A program made the translations under genes and the position numbers. A stretch of 64,000 bases of DNA, from contig CAWJEW010000002.1 of the NCBI GenBank assembly GCA_963842065.1, positions 124,001 to 188,000 of the forward strand. Reading direction: 5' to 3'. How positions within the stretch are numbered: the stretch's first letter is position 1; each line of letters begins with the position of its first letter. Below the pieces are notes generated by a model, which ran no database searches, was not told the origin of the DNA, and saw only the letters and a list, made by a program, of their open reading frames with translations. This document shows positions 60,851 through 64,000 of the stretch, piece after piece. Origin of the DNA: CAITWD01 sp963842065 (GTDB lineage Bacteria > Actinomycetota > Thermoleophilia > Miltoncostaeales > Miltoncostaeaceae).

Positions 60851-61558
60851 TTACTTCGTGCTCTTCTTCCCGAGCTGCGCGAGCAGAACCGTCGCAGCGA
60901 TGCCGAGGGGGGTCTGTTTGCCCAGCTGGACGGTGCGTTCCCAGGCGCTCTTGACCGTGGCGGTGTCCCGGCGGTAGAGCGCCAGCCAGCCCAGGTTGAA
61001 GGCCACGACCTGGTTGTCGGGGAAGCGCGCCTGCAACGTCTGCAGCCCCGCATTGGCCGTGTCGAGGCCCGCGGTCGTCCCCGACATGCCCTCGGTCATC
61101 GCGAGCCCGACCAGCGGCTCGGCGGTGTTGGGGGCCAACTGCGCGGCATGCGCGAACGCGCTGACGGCCGCTTGCTGGTCGGCGAGGGCCATCTCTGCCT
61201 GTCCGAGATCCATGTACCGCGTCGCGGTGGGCTTCGACGCGATGAGCGACTGCAGCGCGACGACCTGGTCTGACACCGCCATCTGGGCGATGGAGTCGGT
61301 GCGGTTCAGGACGATCGACAGCTGCGGCAGCTGCGCCTGGATCGTGGCCGATCCGCCGGCACTCGCGGAGGTCGAGGTGCTCGAGCCGGTGCTGGAGGGC
61401 TGGCTGATCGCGACGGCGACAAGGATCGCGATCACCGCGATCACGGCGGCCGCACCGATCACCACGACGAAACGGATCGTGCGTCGACGCCGTGCCTCGG
61501 CGTCGTCGGGCGCGGGAGGGCCGGTCGTGGACGGCCCGCTGGCCTCCGGAGAACTCAT
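60851..61558 (-). CDS. Membrane-anchored TPR protein
   Basis: A 235-residue protein with one membrane helix near residues 28-50 (FVVVIGAAAVIAVIAILVAV), a Ser/Thr linker, then about four TPR-like helix pairs (YMDLGQAEMALADQQAAVSA, AHAAQLAPNTAEPLVGLAMT, FNLGWLALYRRDTATVKSAW). The TPR part faces outside. I start at ATG 61558 because the frame upstream is not protein-like. It is divergent from the PilT-like gene, with about 105 bases between them. Confidence 0.72.
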   Translation of the reverse strand: MSSPEASGPSTTGPPAPDDAEARRRRTIRFVVVIGAAAVIAVIAILVAVAISQPSSTGSSTSTSASAGGSATIQAQLPQLSIVLNRTDSIAQMAVSDQVVALQSLIASKPTATRYMDLGQAEMALADQQAAVSAFAHAAQLAPNTAEPLVGLAMTEGMSGTTAGLDTANAGLQTLQARFPDNQVVAFNLGWLALYRRDTATVKSAWERTVQLGKQTPLGIAATVLLAQLGKKSTK

Positions 61559-61664
61559 CGGGCCCAATGTTGACCTGCAGGAGGGGCGATGCACAAGCCG
61601 GCCAGGCACATCCGACCCCGTCGGGGTCTCATGACAGTGACGCCGGATGCCGACACACACAACG

Positions 61665-62921
61665 ATGAGCACGAACGGCACCGACAAGCCAACCCTGCTT
61701 CAGGCGATCCTCGCCCGGGCCATCGCAAGCGATGCCAGCGACGTCCACCTCAAGGACGCGTCGTATCCGGTGATGCGCGTCAACGGCAAGCTGAGCCTGA
61801 TGACGGCGTTCCCCGTCTTGGATCCGGCTGTGCTCGAGGGGTTCGCCCGAGAGCTGATCGACGGGGCGCCGGGCAAGCGCACCGCGTTCGCCGAGGACGG
61901 CGACGCGGACCTGTCCTACCAGCACCCCAAGCTCGGGCGCTTCAGGGTCAACGTGTTCCGCCAACGCGGGGTCGTCAGCGTTGTCATGCGCATCATCCCG
62001 ACCCAGGTGCGCACGCTCGATGCGCTGGGGATGCCGTCGGCGGTGACCGAGCTCGCCGAGCAGGAGCGCGGCATCATCCTGGTGACCGGTACGACCGGAT
62101 CCGGCAAGAGCACGACGCTCGCCGCGATGATCGACCACATCAACCGGGTCACCCATAAGCACGTGGTGACGATCGAGGATCCGATCGAGTCCCTGCACGG
62201 CGACCGACAGTCGATCATCAGCCAGCGCGAGGTCGGCCAGGACACGCCGTCGTTCGCGCAGGCGCTGCGCCATCTGCTGCGCCAGGACCCGGACGTGATC
62301 ATGATCGGCGAGATCCGCGACGAGGCCACGATGGAGGTGGCGCTGCGCGCCGCCCAGACCGGCCACTTGGTCCTCTCGACGATGCACACCCTCGACGCAA
62401 CCGAAACCGTCAACCGGGCAATCGGCTTTTTCCCGCCGCACCAGCAGGCCTCCGTCCGGACGATGCTCGCCGGGACGCTGCGCGGGGTCGTGTCCCAGCG
62501 TCTCGTGCCGGCCGCCGACGGCCAAAGTCGCGTCGTTGCCGCCGAGATCCTGGTGATGACCGCCCGCGCCCGCGATCTGCTGAGCGGGACCGCCGACGCG
62601 GTGGGCCTGCGCGACGTGATCAGCGAGGGCGAGTTCTACGGCATGCAGACCTTCGACCAGTCCCTGTACGCACACGTCAAGTCCGGCCGCGTCCGCGTCG
62701 AGGACGCGCTTGCACAGGCGACGAGCCCCCATGATTTTAGCCTCATGCTCGCCGCTGGCACGGCCCACCGTGAAGACGCGTTCTATGCCTCAGAGCCAAA
62801 GCCGACTACACTCGAGGACCATGGAGCGCTGCCCGGTGGACGCAACGGCACGGATCGTGTCGGGGAAGTGGACGATCGTCCTGCTGCGGGACCTCGCGTC
62901 GGGTCCCCGTCGGTTTTCTGA
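61665..62921 (+). CDS. pilT: Type IV pilus retraction ATPase (PilT)
   Basis: A 418-residue ATPase. The N-terminal PAS-like domain (ILARAIASDASDVHLKDASY) leads to the RecA-like core: Walker A GTTGSGKST (142-150), Asp box VTIEDPIESLHGD, Walker B DPDVIMIGEIRDEATMEVAL, His box STMHTLDATETVNRAIGFFP. The family AIRNLIREGK region is replaced by DAVGLRDVISEGEFYGMQTF. It retracts type IV pili. The last 40 residues run through the start of the HxlR gene and are not PilT-like, so the native stop may be lost. Confidence 0.88.
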   Translation: MSTNGTDKPTLLQAILARAIASDASDVHLKDASYPVMRVNGKLSLMTAFPVLDPAVLEGFARELIDGAPGKRTAFAEDGDADLSYQHPKLGRFRVNVFRQRGVVSVVMRIIPTQVRTLDALGMPSAVTELAEQERGIILVTGTTGSGKSTTLAAMIDHINRVTHKHVVTIEDPIESLHGDRQSIISQREVGQDTPSFAQALRHLLRQDPDVIMIGEIRDEATMEVALRAAQTGHLVLSTMHTLDATETVNRAIGFFPPHQQASVRTMLAGTLRGVVSQRLVPAADGQSRVVAAEILVMTARARDLLSGTADAVGLRDVISEGEFYGMQTFDQSLYAHVKSGRVRVEDALAQATSPHDFSLMLAAGTAHREDAFYASEPKPTTLEDHGALPGGRNGTDRVGEVDDRPAAGPRVGSPSVF

Positions 62922-63129
62922 GCTCGAGCGCTCGCTGGACGGGATCTCGACCCGCACGCTCTCGGTGCGGCTCAAGGCCTTGTGCGACGCCGGGATCGTC
63001 AGTCGGATGAATGGCCACGACGGCCCGACCACCGGCGCCTATGCGCTGACCGAGCGGGGGCAGTGCCTGTTGCCGGTGCTCGACGCGATGCGGGCCTTCG
63101 GCACCCGCTTTCTGGTCAAGACGCCCTGA
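62821..63129 (+). CDS. HxlR-family transcriptional regulator
   Basis: A 102-residue winged helix: MERCPVDATARIVSGKWTIV, LLRDLASGPRRFSELERSLD, GISTRTLSVRLKALCDAGIV, and the wing YALTERGQCLLPVLDAM. The conserved early CPV cysteine and GKW motif place it in HxlR, whose members respond to aldehydes, oxidants or phenolics. It overlaps the end of the PilT frame by 100 bases, which implies the upstream gene is over-extended. The target is unknown. Confidence 0.85.
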   Translation: MERCPVDATARIVSGKWTIVLLRDLASGPRRFSELERSLDGISTRTLSVRLKALCDAGIVSRMNGHDGPTTGAYALTERGQCLLPVLDAMRAFGTRFLVKTP

Positions 63130-63130
63130 G

Positions 63131-64000
63131 CTAGCTGTCGTGCCTACACAGGTTCCGAACGCGACTGATCGGAGCCTGACCCCCGAGGGCGCTGTGCGGC
63201 CGCCGCTCGTTGTAGTGACCCAGCCAGTATGGCAGTGCCCGCTGGCGGTCGGCGTGGCTCGCGTACACGACGCCGTGTCCCCATTCGCGCCCCATGGTCT
63301 GGTGAAAGCGCTCGATTTTGCCGTTGGTCTGGGGTCGATAGGGCCGGGTGACCAGGTGGCGAATCTGGTTGTGGCCGAGTAACTGGGCCAGCGAGCGGTT
63401 GTGGGTGTAGCTCCAGGCACCGTCGGTCATCACGCGTTGCACCCGCACACCATGAGCTGAGAACCACCAGAGCGCGCGCCGGGTAAACCCGGTCACGGTG
63501 CCGGCACGCTCGTCGTTGTGCAGCTCGACATACGCAAGGCGTGAGTGGTCGTCGATGATCGCGTGTGCGTACTGGTAGCCGACACCGCGTGAGCGGGTAC
63601 CGCGCTCGCCGGTAACGGCATGGCCGGGTCGGACAAAGCGCGCATAGCGCTTGGTGTCCATGTGCAAAAGATCACCCGGGCAGGGCCACTCGTAGCGGTG
63701 TGCGGGCTCACGGGGCGCCCGGGCGATGCGCGAACACCCGCAGCGCTCGAGCACCTTCCACACGCTCTGATGGGCCATCCCCAGTTCCCCGGCGATCAGC
63801 CGCGGCCCCCAGCCGGTGCGTCGACGCGCCAACACGATCCGGGCCTGGGTGAGCGCGTCGAGGGTGCGCGGCTGGCGATGTGGGCGCGAGGAGCGATCAC
63901 CCAGGCACGCAAGCCCCTGGCGCTCGTCGGACGATGCCCGCCGCCAACGGGTCACCCACTCCCAGGCGGTTGCGACGCTGACATTCAGGCAGGCTGCCGC
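63131..64000 (-). mobile_element. IS481-family transposase, 5' end outside the window
   Basis: The frame is open to the right edge (the last codons read AAACLNVSVATAWEWV), so the start is not seen. Visible are the helix-turn-helix (TGWGPRLIAGELGMAHQSVW), and the DDE core: aspartate in LLHMDTKRYARF, aspartate in AIIDDHSRLAYVEL, glutamate in TNGKIERFHQTMGREW. The end YNERRPHSALGGQAPISRV is typical of IS481. Its terminal repeat should be near 63131; I could not confirm it. Confidence 0.88.

Overview
The window is GC-rich actinobacterial DNA. The proteins (SigA-type sigma factor, heme A synthase, PASTA lipoproteins, HxlR and ECF regulators, a Pls/PosA-type synthetase end) fit a soil actinomycete, perhaps class Thermoleophilia; that placement is an inference from protein character, not a search. 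Bases from about 56,900 to 63,100 look like ordinary chromosome: initiator tRNA, MOSC protein, cation/proton antiporter, housekeeping sigma factor with a near-consensus promoter, TPR membrane protein, PilT-type ATPase and an HxlR regulator. An IS481-family transposase runs off the right edge.

Almost everything between about 2,760 and 56,838 reads as a stack of integrated elements that entered at the 3' end of the initiator tRNA gene (56839-56912, minus strand). The marker is a repeat of about 150 bp: a copy of the tRNA from anticodon loop to 3' end, followed by a conserved element end with a doubled CAAAAGT motif. Ten copies in various states of decay lie at about 2761, 6102, 13216, 14418, 15484, 16332, 27248, 29249, 43110 and 45551. 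Half-tRNA fragments of other types (a Met-like one at 8200, a tRNA-Phe one at 24833) point to further elements. Copies near the tRNA are best preserved and those far from it most eroded, as expected if each new arrival inserts next to the tRNA and pushes older ones left. The left part (1-26,000) is rich in frameshifted and truncated genes; assembly indels cannot be excluded there.

The two elements nearest the tRNA each carry the same five-gene module in the same order: a divergent gene for a ribbon-helix-helix/coiled-coil/zinc-ribbon protein, a cysteine-rich protein of unknown function, a ParB-MT-A70 DNA methyltransferase fusion, a small HTH excisionase and a tyrosine integrase (37564-42000 and 50857-55256). 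Both copies conserve a divergent promoter region with spaced ACATCAC repeats and a palindrome inside the methyltransferase gene. I regard this paired module as the likeliest undescribed system here. A degraded piece of a third integrase sits beside the tRNA.

Cargo differs by element. The younger elements carry defence-like genes: a membrane-anchored Mrr nuclease, a Ymh-type HEPN protein, a 1015-residue type IIG restriction-methylation enzyme, a DUF262-HEPN pair and a DUF6338-like membrane protein. Others carry a TasA-like/SipW/fibronectin-III export cassette, a glycosidase-lysyl-oxidase-like fusion, a zinc-ribbon/sigma-region-4 hybrid, carbonic anhydrase, many small secreted proteins, and metabolic genes such as aldo/keto reductase, an MFS exporter and an ArsR-SRPBCC pair.
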